DNA from: Agrobacterium vaccinii
GTDB lineage: Bacteria; Pseudomonadota; Alphaproteobacteria; Rhizobiales; Rhizobiaceae
Assembly: GCF_021310995.1 (NCBI RefSeq)
Contig: NZ_CP054151.1
Span: 248,001 to 312,000 of the forward strand
DNA length: 64,000 nt
Reading direction: 5' to 3'
Positions 35,717 through 44,144 of the stretch are shown piece after piece (position 1 is the first letter of the stretch; every line of letters starts with the position of its first letter). Below the pieces are notes generated by a model, which worked only from the letters and a program-made list of their open reading frames with translations, was not told the DNA's origin and did no database searches. Position numbers and translations under genes: made by a program.

Positions 35717-36988
35717 ATGAAACTCATCAGACACGCATTGCCGGCGCTTGCCGTATCAGTTGCCTTCGCCGCCATGCCTGCCAAGGCAGAAACGGTGCTC
35801 ACCGTGCATTACCCCATGCCGGGCTTTTTCAAGGATGTGATGGACAACATCTCCAAGAAGTTCATGGAAGAGAACCCGGAGATCAAAATCCAGTTCGCCA
35901 ATCCTTCCGCGACTTACGAAGAAGGCATCCAGACCATCATGCGCCAGGCCGGAACGGCCGAAATGCCTGACCTGACCTTCATCGGTCTCAACCGTCTGCG
36001 CATGGTCAATGAGCGCGACATTCCCGTCGATCTCGGCCCACTCGTCAAAGCCGATGGCAACATGGCCGAGCAGGGCTTTTCGGACAATATTCTAAAGCTC
36101 GCCCAGGTGGATGGCAAGCAGGTTGGTCTGGCCTTCGCAACGTCGAACCCGATCATGTATTACAATGCCGATCTGGTCCGCAAAGCCGGTGGCAACCCTG
36201 ACGTTCCGCCAAAGACATGGGACGAAGTGATCGCGCTCGGCGGCAAGATCAAGGCGCTCGGCGATCGCAATGAAGGTATCGACTTCCGCTGGCAGGGTGA
36301 CGACTGGATGTTCTCCGCACTGCTGTTCGGCGCTGGCGGTACCATGCTGAATGCCGACGAAACCAAGGTTACCTTCAACGGCGAAGCAGGTCAGAAGGCC
36401 GTTGCCGTTCTGGACAAGATGGTCAAGGAAGGCGGTCTTCCCGTTCTGACGAAGCAGGCTGGTGAGCAGGCTTTTGCTGCTGGCAAAATCGGCTTTGCGT
36501 TTCAGACAACCGGCGCGCTTCGTAACACCATCAAGAATGTTGGCGACAAGTTCGACCTGCGCACGGCCCAGATCCCGCTGATCGACGCAGAAAACGGCAA
36601 GCTGCCAACAGGCGGAAACGCCGTCGTCATCCTCACAAAGGATGCCGAAAAGCAGAAGGCCGCATGGACCTTCGCCAAGTTTGCTGCCGGTCCTTACGGG
36701 GCATCGGTTGTCGTGCCCGGCACCGGATACGTTCCAAACAATGAGCTGGCTGCCAAGTCACCAGAATATCTCGGCAACTTCTACAAGGAAAACCCGCTGT
36801 TCAACGCCGGTCTTTCGCAGATGTCACGCATGGTGCCTTGGTACGCTTTCCCCGGGAACAACGGCGTGAAGGTGACCCAGACCATCGTTGAAAACCTGTC
36901 GCGCATTGTCGAGCAGAACGCCAAGCCCGACGAGGCTCTCAACGACGCTGCCGATGAAGTGAAAAAACTTCTTCCGCGCAGATCGTAA
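35717..36988 (+). CDS. Sugar-type ABC transporter substrate-binding protein, family 1
   Basis: A 423-residue periplasmic protein with a Sec signal (MKLIRHALPALAVSVAFAAMPAKA, cleavage after AKA) and a family-1 binding fold (KKFMEENPEIKIQF, MPDLTFIGLNRL, WDDWMFSALLFG-like central region). It ends this operon, just before the terminator at 37010-37036. Ugp-type substrates such as glycerol-3-phosphate or glycerophosphodiesters would suit the phosphoesterase in the operon, but sequence alone does not fix the ligand. Confidence 0.92.
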   Translation: MKLIRHALPALAVSVAFAAMPAKAETVLTVHYPMPGFFKDVMDNISKKFMEENPEIKIQFANPSATYEEGIQTIMRQAGTAEMPDLTFIGLNRLRMVNERDIPVDLGPLVKADGNMAEQGFSDNILKLAQVDGKQVGLAFATSNPIMYYNADLVRKAGGNPDVPPKTWDEVIALGGKIKALGDRNEGIDFRWQGDDWMFSALLFGAGGTMLNADETKVTFNGEAGQKAVAVLDKMVKEGGLPVLTKQAGEQAFAAGKIGFAFQTTGALRNTIKNVGDKFDLRTAQIPLIDAENGKLPTGGNAVVILTKDAEKQKAAWTFAKFAAGPYGASVVVPGTGYVPNNELAAKSPEYLGNFYKENPLFNAGLSQMSRMVPWYAFPGNNGVKVTQTIVENLSRIVEQNAKPDEALNDAADEVKKLLPRRS

Positions 36989-37009
36989 GGAGCCCCATCA
37001 GAGACCGAG

Positions 37010-37036
37010 GGAGGTGACTTTTGTCACCTCCTTTTT
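37010..37036 (+). terminator. Intrinsic terminator
   Basis: GGAGGTGAC (37010-37018), loop TTTT, GTCACCTCC (37023-37031), then TTTTT (37032-37036). A perfect 9-bp GC-rich stem with a T-run, 21 bp after the binding-protein stop: a textbook rho-independent terminator for the metallophosphoesterase-ABC operon. The other strand lacks the T-run. Confidence 0.9.
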
Positions 37037-37067
37037 CAGTTTATCAGTCTGATCGAAACTACTGAAA

Positions 37068-38066
37068 TTACGAGCTTTGAGGCTGAAACCGGGCGACAGT
37101 TGCACCGGCAAACAGTTGATGCCCCACGCGCAGATGCCTTGGCGGGGCTGCATTTTCGGCAATGTCCAGCAACAGTGCAGCTGCCGCGGTTCCCATATCG
37201 GCGTCGGGCATTCGTATGGTCGTCAAGGGCCGTTCAAGCAAACGCCCGATCGAGATGCCATCGAAACCGCAGACGGAGATGTCATCTGGTACCAAGAGCC
37301 CGTGCCGTCTGAGTGCCGCGATGACGCCAAGCGCCAGAAGGTCGTTGGATGCGATGATGGCACTCGGCCTTATATTCTCCACCACATCGAAGAGATCCAG
37401 GTTTTCGTATCCATCTAAGAAGTCGATTTGCATCGCCTCAAGCGGCTTATGACCATTGTCTACCAGCGCCTGGCAATAACCTTCATAACGCAGCCGCGCC
37501 CTGTCCGAGGATGTAAAACGGCCTGAGACAAACAGGATTCGGTCGTGCCCCATCCCCATCAGGAAGTTGACCAGTTCGTAACTTGCCTGAAAATTATCGA
37601 CCGTCACCGCCGCCCGAAATCGCGGCATTGGCATGTTGTTGAGAAGGACTGTCGGGGGCAATGCCGCCGAAAGCACATCGCTGCACCGCGGATCGCAGAG
37701 CGTCAGGATCAAACCGGTCGGGTGTTCTTCAAGCAGTGAGGCTACCGCTGTTGTTTCGATGGACGGATCGTAATTGGATTGTGCGATAAGTACACTGTGC
37801 CCCGCCGCCTGCAATCGGCGCTGGATGCCCGCGAGTGAAGCGGCGAACACAGGGTTGGAAATACTGGGCACCAACACACCGACCACAGGTCGCGATTGGC
37901 GACCCTGCCCAGCCTTCGAAGTGCTATGCCTATATCCTAACTCAGCCGCAGCCCGGCGCACTTTACGCACCATCTCGGCACTGACGGGGCCTGTCCTGTT
38001 CAATACGCGACTGACGGTGCTGACCGAGCAGCCCGCGCGGAAAGCGACCTGCTCAAGTGTGATCAT
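37068..38066 (-). CDS. LacI-family transcriptional regulator
   Basis: A 332-residue repressor-type protein. The helix-turn-helix ITLEQVAFRAGCSVSTVSRVLNRTGPVSAEM occupies residues 2-32 with the hinge helix after it, followed by a periplasmic-binding-protein-like effector domain (VVGVLVPSISNPVFAA, SAIIASNDLLALGVIAAL, DISVCGFDG). It resembles GntR-type LacI members that sense sugar acids, though the ligand is not known. It converges on the metallophosphoesterase-ABC operon and may regulate it. Confidence 0.92.
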   Translation of the reverse strand: MITLEQVAFRAGCSVSTVSRVLNRTGPVSAEMVRKVRRAAAELGYRHSTSKAGQGRQSRPVVGVLVPSISNPVFAASLAGIQRRLQAAGHSVLIAQSNYDPSIETTAVASLLEEHPTGLILTLCDPRCSDVLSAALPPTVLLNNMPMPRFRAAVTVDNFQASYELVNFLMGMGHDRILFVSGRFTSSDRARLRYEGYCQALVDNGHKPLEAMQIDFLDGYENLDLFDVVENIRPSAIIASNDLLALGVIAALRRHGLLVPDDISVCGFDGISIGRLLERPLTTIRMPDADMGTAAAALLLDIAENAAPPRHLRVGHQLFAGATVARFQPQSS

Positions 38067-38326
38067 CGATCGTTTCTTCGATATTCAACAATATGTTCTC
38101 TTTCGGTCGCCAGATCAGCGGAAGCTACCTTAGAATTCAATAGAATATGAAATATGATTATGCCACCGCGATGAGGATTTTTCATCCGCGTGCAATTACC
38201 GGAATTGATGAGGTGCTCTGGTGAGGCACATTCTTATGCGGGCCGTGCTTATTCGCCTTGAAGGCGTCCAGATATTGCGACCTCGTTGACCTTGAAAATC
38301 AGATGATCTGCGTATAAATTGACGAA

Positions 38327-39316
38327 ATGCTTGACCATTCGTCCCAGAAATCACCGCCTACAGATTTGCCAATGGATGCACTCAGCGAAGTCTTGAGAGA
38401 TTTTCGCTTGAGCGGGGTCAACTATGGGCGCTGTGAGCTGAGGCATCCGTGGAGCATCGCTTTCCCGCAACAGCCGCTGTTGCGCTTTCACTTTGTCAGT
38501 CAGGGCCCTTGCTGGCTTTACACGGAAGAGCAGGGTTGGGAAGCCTTGAACGAGGGCGATCTGGTCCTGTTACCGCAGGGCGTTGCGCATCGCCTTGCGA
38601 GTGCGCCGGATGTCGAGGGCGATTGCCGTACATCGTGCCAGGTAACGAAATTGGAGAGCAGTGTTTGTGAAGTTGTGCGAGAGGGAACGGGGGCGACCGC
38701 CACTTTGTTCTGCGGCTCGATGGCTTTGGGCGAGCATGCGCTTCATCCGTTGATCTCTTTGATGCCTCCCATTATCCGGGGTTGTGATGTGGCGGGTAAC
38801 GATCCTCTCATCGGGCCATTGCTGGCCGCCATGTCGGTCGAGGCGTCTCAGCCGCAAATGGGAAGCGCAACCGTCTTGTCACGGATGGCAGACCTTCTGA
38901 CTGCACGGCTTATTCGCTGCTGGGTCAATTGCAGTGGCGCCTCCACCACCGGCTGGCTTGCTGCCATTCGCGATCCACATATCGGGCGCGTACTCGCCGC
39001 CATCCATCGGGAGCCTGGCCGCCAATGGACGCTGGAAAGCCTAGCGGTTGTGGCGGGTCAGTCGCGCTCGATCTTTGCTGAGCGTTTCAGTGCTGTTCTT
39101 GGCGAAGGCCCTGCGCGTTACATCGCGCGTTTGCGTATGGAGCTTGCTCGGGAACTCCTGTCCCGGAACGGCATGTCGGTCGCCGAAGTCGCCACCCGAT
39201 TGGGATACGAGTCGGAGGCGTCGTTTGCGCGAGCCTTCAAGCGCGTCACGAACATATCGCCCGGCATTGTGCGTCGCACAAATTTCGGACGAATGGATAT
39301 GAATTTAGGATTTTAA
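38327..39316 (+). CDS. AraC-family transcriptional regulator with N-terminal cupin
   Basis: A 329-residue regulator. The N-terminal half is a cupin of the AraC-associated type (LRFHFVSQGPCWLY, GDLVLLPQGVAHRL); the C-terminal 100 residues hold the two helix-turn-helix units (WTLESLAVVAGQSRSIFAERFSAVLGEGPARYI and VAEVATRLGYESEASFARAFKRV). It lies 62 bp upstream of an MFS exporter in the same direction, a common arrangement in which the regulator controls the exporter. The ATG at 38327 is used; Met16 at 38372 is an alternative, since no strong ribosome-binding site precedes the first. Confidence 0.9.
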   Translation: MLDHSSQKSPPTDLPMDALSEVLRDFRLSGVNYGRCELRHPWSIAFPQQPLLRFHFVSQGPCWLYTEEQGWEALNEGDLVLLPQGVAHRLASAPDVEGDCRTSCQVTKLESSVCEVVREGTGATATLFCGSMALGEHALHPLISLMPPIIRGCDVAGNDPLIGPLLAAMSVEASQPQMGSATVLSRMADLLTARLIRCWVNCSGASTTGWLAAIRDPHIGRVLAAIHREPGRQWTLESLAVVAGQSRSIFAERFSAVLGEGPARYIARLRMELARELLSRNGMSVAEVATRLGYESEASFARAFKRVTNISPGIVRRTNFGRMDMNLGF

Positions 39317-39378
39317 GACGCAGATCATCCTGCGAAGTCTGTCTATATATGTTTCCACGATGTAGGAGACACACTGCG

Positions 39379-40587
39379 ATGACGGACACGACTTCACAGC
39401 TCAATGAGCCAATATCTGATTTTGAAGCGGTAGAAGACACCGCTTGGACGGCAGCGACATGGCTCGCGGTCCTTTCCATGGCTGCCACCAGTTTCGCCCT
39501 AGTGTCTGCCGAGTTTCTGCCAGCGGGACTTTTGACGCCCATGGCGCGCGATTTAGGAATAAGCGAGGGGACCGCCGGACAGGTCGTCACCGCCACTGCT
39601 TCCGTCGGTGCTGTCACGGCTTTGTTCAGCAACGTTCTGATCGGTAAAATGAACCGTAAGACGGTGCTGGTTGGCCTGACTGCACTCGCGGTCGGCTCCA
39701 ATATCCTTGCCGCGACTGCCAGCGAATTCTGGTTGTTGTTGGTTGGCCGCGCCGGATTGGGCATTGCGCTCAGCGGCTTCTGGGCGCTGTCCGTTGCCGT
39801 CGTTGCAAGGCTGGTTGGCACCAACGCGACAGGTCGCGGAATGGCTATCGTGACGCTGGGCGTATCGCTGGCCACCATCGCGGCACCATCCATGGGCGCG
39901 TTGATCAGCGACTGGCTGGGTTGGCGCACCGCCATGGCATTGACCGCCGTGCTTGCCGTGATTGCGATGCTGTTGCAGGCAGTAAGTCTGCCAAGTCTGC
40001 CTGCAAGCACCAGCAACAGCCTGACAGACGTCTTCAAGCTGACGCGGCGCGGCGGCATCCAACTGGGCATGCTGGCTATCCTGCTGCTCATGACTGGACA
40101 CTTCGCTGGCTCGATTTATGTCAGGCCGTTCCTTGAGCAAGTGACGCTCCTTGATACGCAATCGATAGCGATGGCCCTGCTTGGTTTCGGTATCGCCTCG
40201 GTGATCGGCAATGTCGCTGGCGGCAGGATGGCCGATGCCAGCATCACCTTGGCACTCTTCGTCACCGCTGCACTGATGGCACTCGCAGCGCTTATCCTCG
40301 TCATTGGCGGTGCTTATGCTGCCGTCGCATTCTTGCTCGTCGCAATCTGGGGCTTTGCCTTCGGCATGGCGCCTGTCGTGCTGCCGACCAATCTGTCCCG
40401 CAGCGCCCCGGATGATCTGGAAGCAGCCGGCAGCCTGATGGTCGTCTCTTTCCAGGTTGCCATCAGCATCGGTGCGGTTGTCGGCGGTTATGTCGTGGAC
40501 ACCTATGGCGCAGCGGGGCCGCTGACCCTGACGGCCATACTCGCAGCCTCGACCGCCGCTTTGGCGCTACTCCAGCCACGCAATTGA
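39379..40587 (+). CDS. MFS transporter, sugar-efflux / drug-exporter type
   Basis: A 402-residue protein with 12 predicted membrane segments. The N-terminal part has SAEFLPAGLLTPMARDLGISEGTAGQVVTA, the family-specific opening of the AraJ/YdhP-like DHA1 exporters, and the motif-A-like loop LIGKMNRKTVLVG. The ATG at 39379 is preceded by GGAG with rather long spacing (about 11 bases). It probably exports a small hydrophilic or toxic compound under the control of the preceding AraC protein. Confidence 0.9.
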   Translation: MTDTTSQLNEPISDFEAVEDTAWTAATWLAVLSMAATSFALVSAEFLPAGLLTPMARDLGISEGTAGQVVTATASVGAVTALFSNVLIGKMNRKTVLVGLTALAVGSNILAATASEFWLLLVGRAGLGIALSGFWALSVAVVARLVGTNATGRGMAIVTLGVSLATIAAPSMGALISDWLGWRTAMALTAVLAVIAMLLQAVSLPSLPASTSNSLTDVFKLTRRGGIQLGMLAILLLMTGHFAGSIYVRPFLEQVTLLDTQSIAMALLGFGIASVIGNVAGGRMADASITLALFVTAALMALAALILVIGGAYAAVAFLLVAIWGFAFGMAPVVLPTNLSRSAPDDLEAAGSLMVVSFQVAISIGAVVGGYVVDTYGAAGPLTLTAILAASTAALALLQPRN

Positions 40588-40608
40588 CGGCTTTATCCGA
40601 AGCAACGC

Positions 40609-40639
40609 ACGTCAGGACGAGTTGATCTCGTCCTGACGT
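40609..40639. terminator. Perfect hairpin between convergent genes
   Basis: ACGTCAGGACGAG (40609-40621) and CTCGTCCTGACGT (40627-40639) form a perfect 13-bp stem with loop TTGAT, 22 bp after the MFS stop and between convergent genes. No T-run on either side, so it may act as a bidirectional 3'-end structure rather than a classical intrinsic terminator. Confidence 0.6.
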
Positions 40640-40755
40640 CTCAGCGTTCGGGTCACATTCAGCAATATTCACTCCAAGCTCAAGACTGACCTCGCAAATC
40701 GTTGGGGCTTATCAGGATGGAGAAGGCGCTTGAGGATCTGTCTTCTCCTGTATGA

Positions 40756-41499
40756 TCATCCCGGGCCATTCTGCTTAGGCCCACCCGCTGTCCACATCGC
40801 CAACTCCTGCTCAGCTCGCTCCATAGCGCTGTAGTTCAGCAGTTTACGCAAAAAGGCGACGGTGACGGCACGCGTACGCAGATTATACTGGCTATCGGGC
40901 TCGCCTTCGCTGGTGCTTTGATAAACGTTGAGTTTTTCGTAAAGGCTCTGAAGGCGGTTCTGGACGCTTCTTAGCGAGAGGTTGCGGCGGCGGGCTATGG
41001 TTTTGTCGGTAAGGCCGAGCGCGACGTCCATAAGAATTTCATATTCGGAATCGGTGAAGCCCCTGACGCGACCGAGGCTTTTTTCCTGCATTCCGCGCAC
41101 TTCCCGGTCGATCACGCATTGCGCCTCCATGAAGATGCTGCGCAGCGCAAGGCGGAGGCGGTCGTCCGAGGCGGATTTGAGCACATATCCATAGGCGGCA
41201 CCTTCCGGCACGATCCTTGAAACGCCGCGCACATAGGCCTCATCGGAATAATTCGACCAGAACAAAATGCGCGTATCAGGGCGCTCCTTCCAGATGGTGC
41301 GTGCCGCCTCGATGCCGTTGCGCTCGCTCATCTGCAAATCCATGACGATATGGGCCGAGCGATTTTCCCGCGCCAGCTTCTCTCCAGCCTTGCCGTTATC
41401 GGCCTCGATGACATGATTGCATTCGGGCAATGCGGCACGCACGGCTTCGTTGAGGTAGGAACGATGGAGGACGTCGTCTTCTACGATCAGGACTTCCAT
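40756..41499 (-). CDS. Two-component response regulator, NarL/LuxR-type
   Basis: A 247-residue regulator. The receiver domain (1-125) has the acidic pocket Asp8/Asp9 and phospho-acceptor Asp54 (IVMDLQM), with Lys in YVLKSAS. The LuxR helix-turn-helix lies at about 148-195 (FTDSEYEILMDVALGLTDKTIARRRNLSLRSVQNRL). A C-terminal tail of about 50 residues is longer than usual. Its start overlaps the histidine kinase gene by 13 bp, so the pair is co-translated. It presumably binds the repeat array at 42826-42881 and controls the divergent sugar importer. Confidence 0.92.
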   Translation of the reverse strand: MEVLIVEDDVLHRSYLNEAVRAALPECNHVIEADNGKAGEKLARENRSAHIVMDLQMSERNGIEAARTIWKERPDTRILFWSNYSDEAYVRGVSRIVPEGAAYGYVLKSASDDRLRLALRSIFMEAQCVIDREVRGMQEKSLGRVRGFTDSEYEILMDVALGLTDKTIARRRNLSLRSVQNRLQSLYEKLNVYQSTSEGEPDSQYNLRTRAVTVAFLRKLLNYSAMERAEQELAMWTAGGPKQNGPG

Positions 41500-42734
41500 T
41501 GACCGTCTCCTTCAAGGCTATGCACACCTTCCGCAAGCGTCAGGCTGATAGAGGTACCGGGACCGTTGCGGTTGCGCCCCATTTCAAAACGGGCGGAAAT
41601 CAGCCGGGCGCGGGTTTTCATATTGCCGATGCCGAGACCATGGCCGGAACCATGCTTGGCGCAGCCGCAGCCATCATCGCTGACGACGATGCGCAGACGG
41701 CCATCGATATGGCCAATATGGACGTTGACGTTTTCCGGCTGGCCGTGGCGGATTGCGTTGTTGACGGCTTCCTGCACGATGCGGAAGACGGATGTCGCAA
41801 CGGTCTGCTCCAGCGCCTCCACCCTGCCCTCGGTTTCGTCCGTTACGGTCCATTTGATCGGCATGCCGCTATCACGGACCGAGCGATCGAGATCGTTTTC
41901 AATGGCCTGTACGACGCCAAAGAGTTGCAGCACCGAAGGTTTTGCCTCCTCGATGATCTGCCTGAGATCCTGCATGGAATGCTGGAGGCTGCGAACCAGC
42001 GGTTCCAGCATTTCGCCCGTGAGGTCGGGAAGATGGGTCATCCGCTCCATCCGGCGGGCCAGCCGTGTCAGGTCGGCAAGTGTCTGATCATGCAGGTCCA
42101 TGCCGATGCGCTGGCGCTCTGCCTCCAGCGCCTGTGTCAACTTCAGAGCCCCAAGTCGCAACCCCTCCTCGCGGGCGTGGGCTTCCGCCTCCACGATGGC
42201 AGATTGCTTGGCCTGATCCGCTGCGCGAATGGCAAAAAAGTACGGGGCCAGCAGATCGGCGACTGTCCGGGCATTATCAACGTCTTCCATCGTATAGGCA
42301 TCGGCCTCCAGCGAGGAACAACTGAGCGCACCGATGATGCCACCATGAACTTTCATGGGCACATGCAGACGGCTGTGCAGGCCAAGTTCGATGATGGGGC
42401 TGGAAAACGAGCCTTCGAAGTGAAACCGGGGATCGGAACAGGCATCGCCACTCAGCAGAAAATCGACCTCACCTGACAGAAGCGAACGGATGGGACTTCC
42501 TGTCAAAAGTGCTGGGGGATGCTGGCTCCATGCGCTGTCCATGCCGCTCTCATAGGCGATGTGGTATTTCCCATCGATTAGCTTGATGCAGACATCCAGA
42601 TGGTCATGCGGGATGATGTGGGTGATCTCCGTGGCGACGGCCTGGATGATCGAATTGAATTCGAGCTGCCCCGCCAGAAGTCTGGAGATGCCGAGATAAT
42701 GGTGAAACAGCGATGATTTCAGGGTATCAAGCAT
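41487..42734 (-). CDS. Sensor histidine kinase with GAF domain, HisKA_3/NarX-like class
   Basis: A 415-residue cytoplasmic kinase with no membrane segments. A GAF-type sensory domain occupies about 20-170 (HVPMKVHGGIIGALSCSS); the dimerisation helix carries the phospho-acceptor His215 (RIGMDLHDQTLADLTRL); the HATPase domain has FRIVQEAVNNAIRHG, DDGCGCAKHGSGHGLGIGNMKTRA. The ATG at 42734 has GGAGG about 10 bases upstream; extension to 42812 is not supported. It is divergent from the sugar-binding protein gene, so it probably senses an intracellular cue related to that sugar. Confidence 0.92.
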   Translation of the reverse strand: MLDTLKSSLFHHYLGISRLLAGQLEFNSIIQAVATEITHIIPHDHLDVCIKLIDGKYHIAYESGMDSAWSQHPPALLTGSPIRSLLSGEVDFLLSGDACSDPRFHFEGSFSSPIIELGLHSRLHVPMKVHGGIIGALSCSSLEADAYTMEDVDNARTVADLLAPYFFAIRAADQAKQSAIVEAEAHAREEGLRLGALKLTQALEAERQRIGMDLHDQTLADLTRLARRMERMTHLPDLTGEMLEPLVRSLQHSMQDLRQIIEEAKPSVLQLFGVVQAIENDLDRSVRDSGMPIKWTVTDETEGRVEALEQTVATSVFRIVQEAVNNAIRHGQPENVNVHIGHIDGRLRIVVSDDGCGCAKHGSGHGLGIGNMKTRARLISARFEMGRNRNGPGTSISLTLAEGVHSLEGDGQWKS

Positions 42735-42825
42735 CTGCGGACGCCCTCCCAAGCGCCTGCGGCATGGCTGACTGTCGCGATTGACGTCAACACATCTATG
42801 TTGCGCCGTCATGGCGCTTTCGTCT

Positions 42826-42881
42826 TGCGGAAACCCGCATAAATTCTGCGGGAACCCGCACTCAGTTTGCCGGGAATGGCC
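42826..42881. promoter_or_regulatory. Three operator-like repeats at exact 21-bp pitch
   Basis: TGCGGAAACCCGCA at 42826, TGCGGGAACCCGCA at 42847 and a degenerate TGCCGGGAATGGCC at 42868. The central copy is a perfect 6-bp dyad TGCGGG-AA-CCCGCA. Starts are 21 bp apart, i.e. two helical turns, so bound dimers would face the same side of the DNA. The array lies between the divergent two-component genes and the sugar importer and is the best candidate binding site for the response regulator. Confidence 0.7.
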
Positions 42882-43026
42882 TATACATCAACCGCTTTCC
42901 CGTTCATGCTTATTAAGTACTGGGGAAAGGAGCCCCAGTGCAACGGAAATCTCAGCTCAACGTCGAGGAGGCGTCGCGAAGGTTTCCTTGCCCGGAGACG
43001 GGTGGGCCACTAGGGAGGAAAAATCA

Positions 43027-44043
43027 ATGGCTATCAGGAAGATGCTTCTGGCATCGGTTGCTGTCGCATGCGCGACCTTGCCGATGACTGCACACGCCGA
43101 CACATCCAGCAAGAAAATCGCGCTTTCGAACAATTACGCCGGCAACTCTTGGCGCCAGGCCATGTTGACGAGCTGGGACAAGATTACCAAGGACGCCGTC
43201 AAGGCTGGCACCGTTGCCGCTGCCGACCCGTTCACCACTGCCGAAAACCAGGCGACCGAGCAGGCCGCCCAAATCCAGAACCTCATTCTGCAGGGCTATG
43301 ATGCAATCGTCATCAACGCCGCTTCGCCAACCGCACTGAATGGCGCGATCAAGGAAGCCTGCGATGCTGGTATCACCGTCGTATCTTTCGATGGCACAGT
43401 GACCGAACCGTGTGCATGGCGTATTGCTGTGGACTTCAAGGCGATGGGCGAAAGCCAGATCGACTACCTTGCCAAGAAGATGCCGAAGGGCGGCAATCTG
43501 CTTGAAATTCGTGGTCTTGCCGGTGTGTCCGTCGATGACGAGATTCATGCAGGCATTGCGGCTGGCGTCGCCAAAAACACCCAGTTTAAAATCGTCGGTT
43601 CTGTAAACGGCGACTGGGCGCAGGATGTGGCGCAGCGCGCTGTCGCCGGTATTCTGCCAAGCCTGCCAGAAGTGGCCGCCGTGGTCACGCAGGGTGGTGA
43701 TGGTTACGGTGCCGCACAGGCATTTGCTGCTGCAAAACGTCCGACCCCCACCATCGTCATGGGCAACCGCGAGGACGAATTGCAGTGGTGGAAACAGCAG
43801 AAGGATGCGAGCGGCTATGAAACCATGTCGGTTTCCATCGCCCCGGGCGTTTCCACGCTCGCCTTCTGGGTCGCACAGCAAATCCTCGACGGCAAGGACG
43901 TGAAGAAGGACCTTACGGTTCCGTTCCTGCGTATCGATCAGGCCAATCTTGAGGACAACCTCAAGAACACCCAGAAGGGCGGCGTCGCAAACGTCGAATA
44001 CAGCCTGGAAGATGCACAGAAGGTCATCGCCTCCGCAAAGTAA
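43027..44043 (+). CDS. Sugar ABC transporter substrate-binding protein, RbsB-like (type 1 fold)
   Basis: A 338-residue periplasmic binding protein with a Sec signal (MAIRKMLLASVAVACATLPMTAHA) and the pentose/hexose-binding fold: IALSNNYAGNSWRQAM, QNLILQGYDAIVINAASPTALNGAI, ITVVSFDGTV. ATG at 43027 has GGAGG about 9 bases upstream; an 82-residue upstream extension of the frame crosses the repeat array and is rejected. It is the first gene of an importer-lactonase operon divergent from a two-component system, suggesting an aldose that is later oxidised to a lactone. Confidence 0.92.
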   Translation: MAIRKMLLASVAVACATLPMTAHADTSSKKIALSNNYAGNSWRQAMLTSWDKITKDAVKAGTVAAADPFTTAENQATEQAAQIQNLILQGYDAIVINAASPTALNGAIKEACDAGITVVSFDGTVTEPCAWRIAVDFKAMGESQIDYLAKKMPKGGNLLEIRGLAGVSVDDEIHAGIAAGVAKNTQFKIVGSVNGDWAQDVAQRAVAGILPSLPEVAAVVTQGGDGYGAAQAFAAAKRPTPTIVMGNREDELQWWKQQKDASGYETMSVSIAPGVSTLAFWVAQQILDGKDVKKDLTVPFLRIDQANLEDNLKNTQKGGVANVEYSLEDAQKVIASAK

Positions 44044-44068
44044 GCGCCGGGTTGTCTAACTCCCAAGA

Positions 44069-44099
44069 CATCGCAGTGCCGGTCACCGGCGCTGCGATG
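44069..44099 (+). other. RNA hairpin between the RbsB-like and RbsA-like genes
   Basis: CATCGCAG (44069-44076) pairs with CTGCGATG (44092-44099), and inside it GCCGG (44078-44082) pairs with CCGGC (44086-44090) around loop TCA; a T-G apposition joins the two stems. Very stable, no T-run, 25 bp after the binding-protein stop within the operon. It probably stabilises the binding-protein message or limits read-through. Confidence 0.6.
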
Positions 44100-44144
44100 G
44101 ATGCGAAGCTGTGGCTCCGACCGCAAAAATTGGCGTAACTGCTC

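Noticed and set aside
42826-42881. CRISPR-like repeat array
   Set aside because: Repeats are short dyads with only 7 bp between them and one copy is degenerate; the position in a divergent promoter indicates operators.
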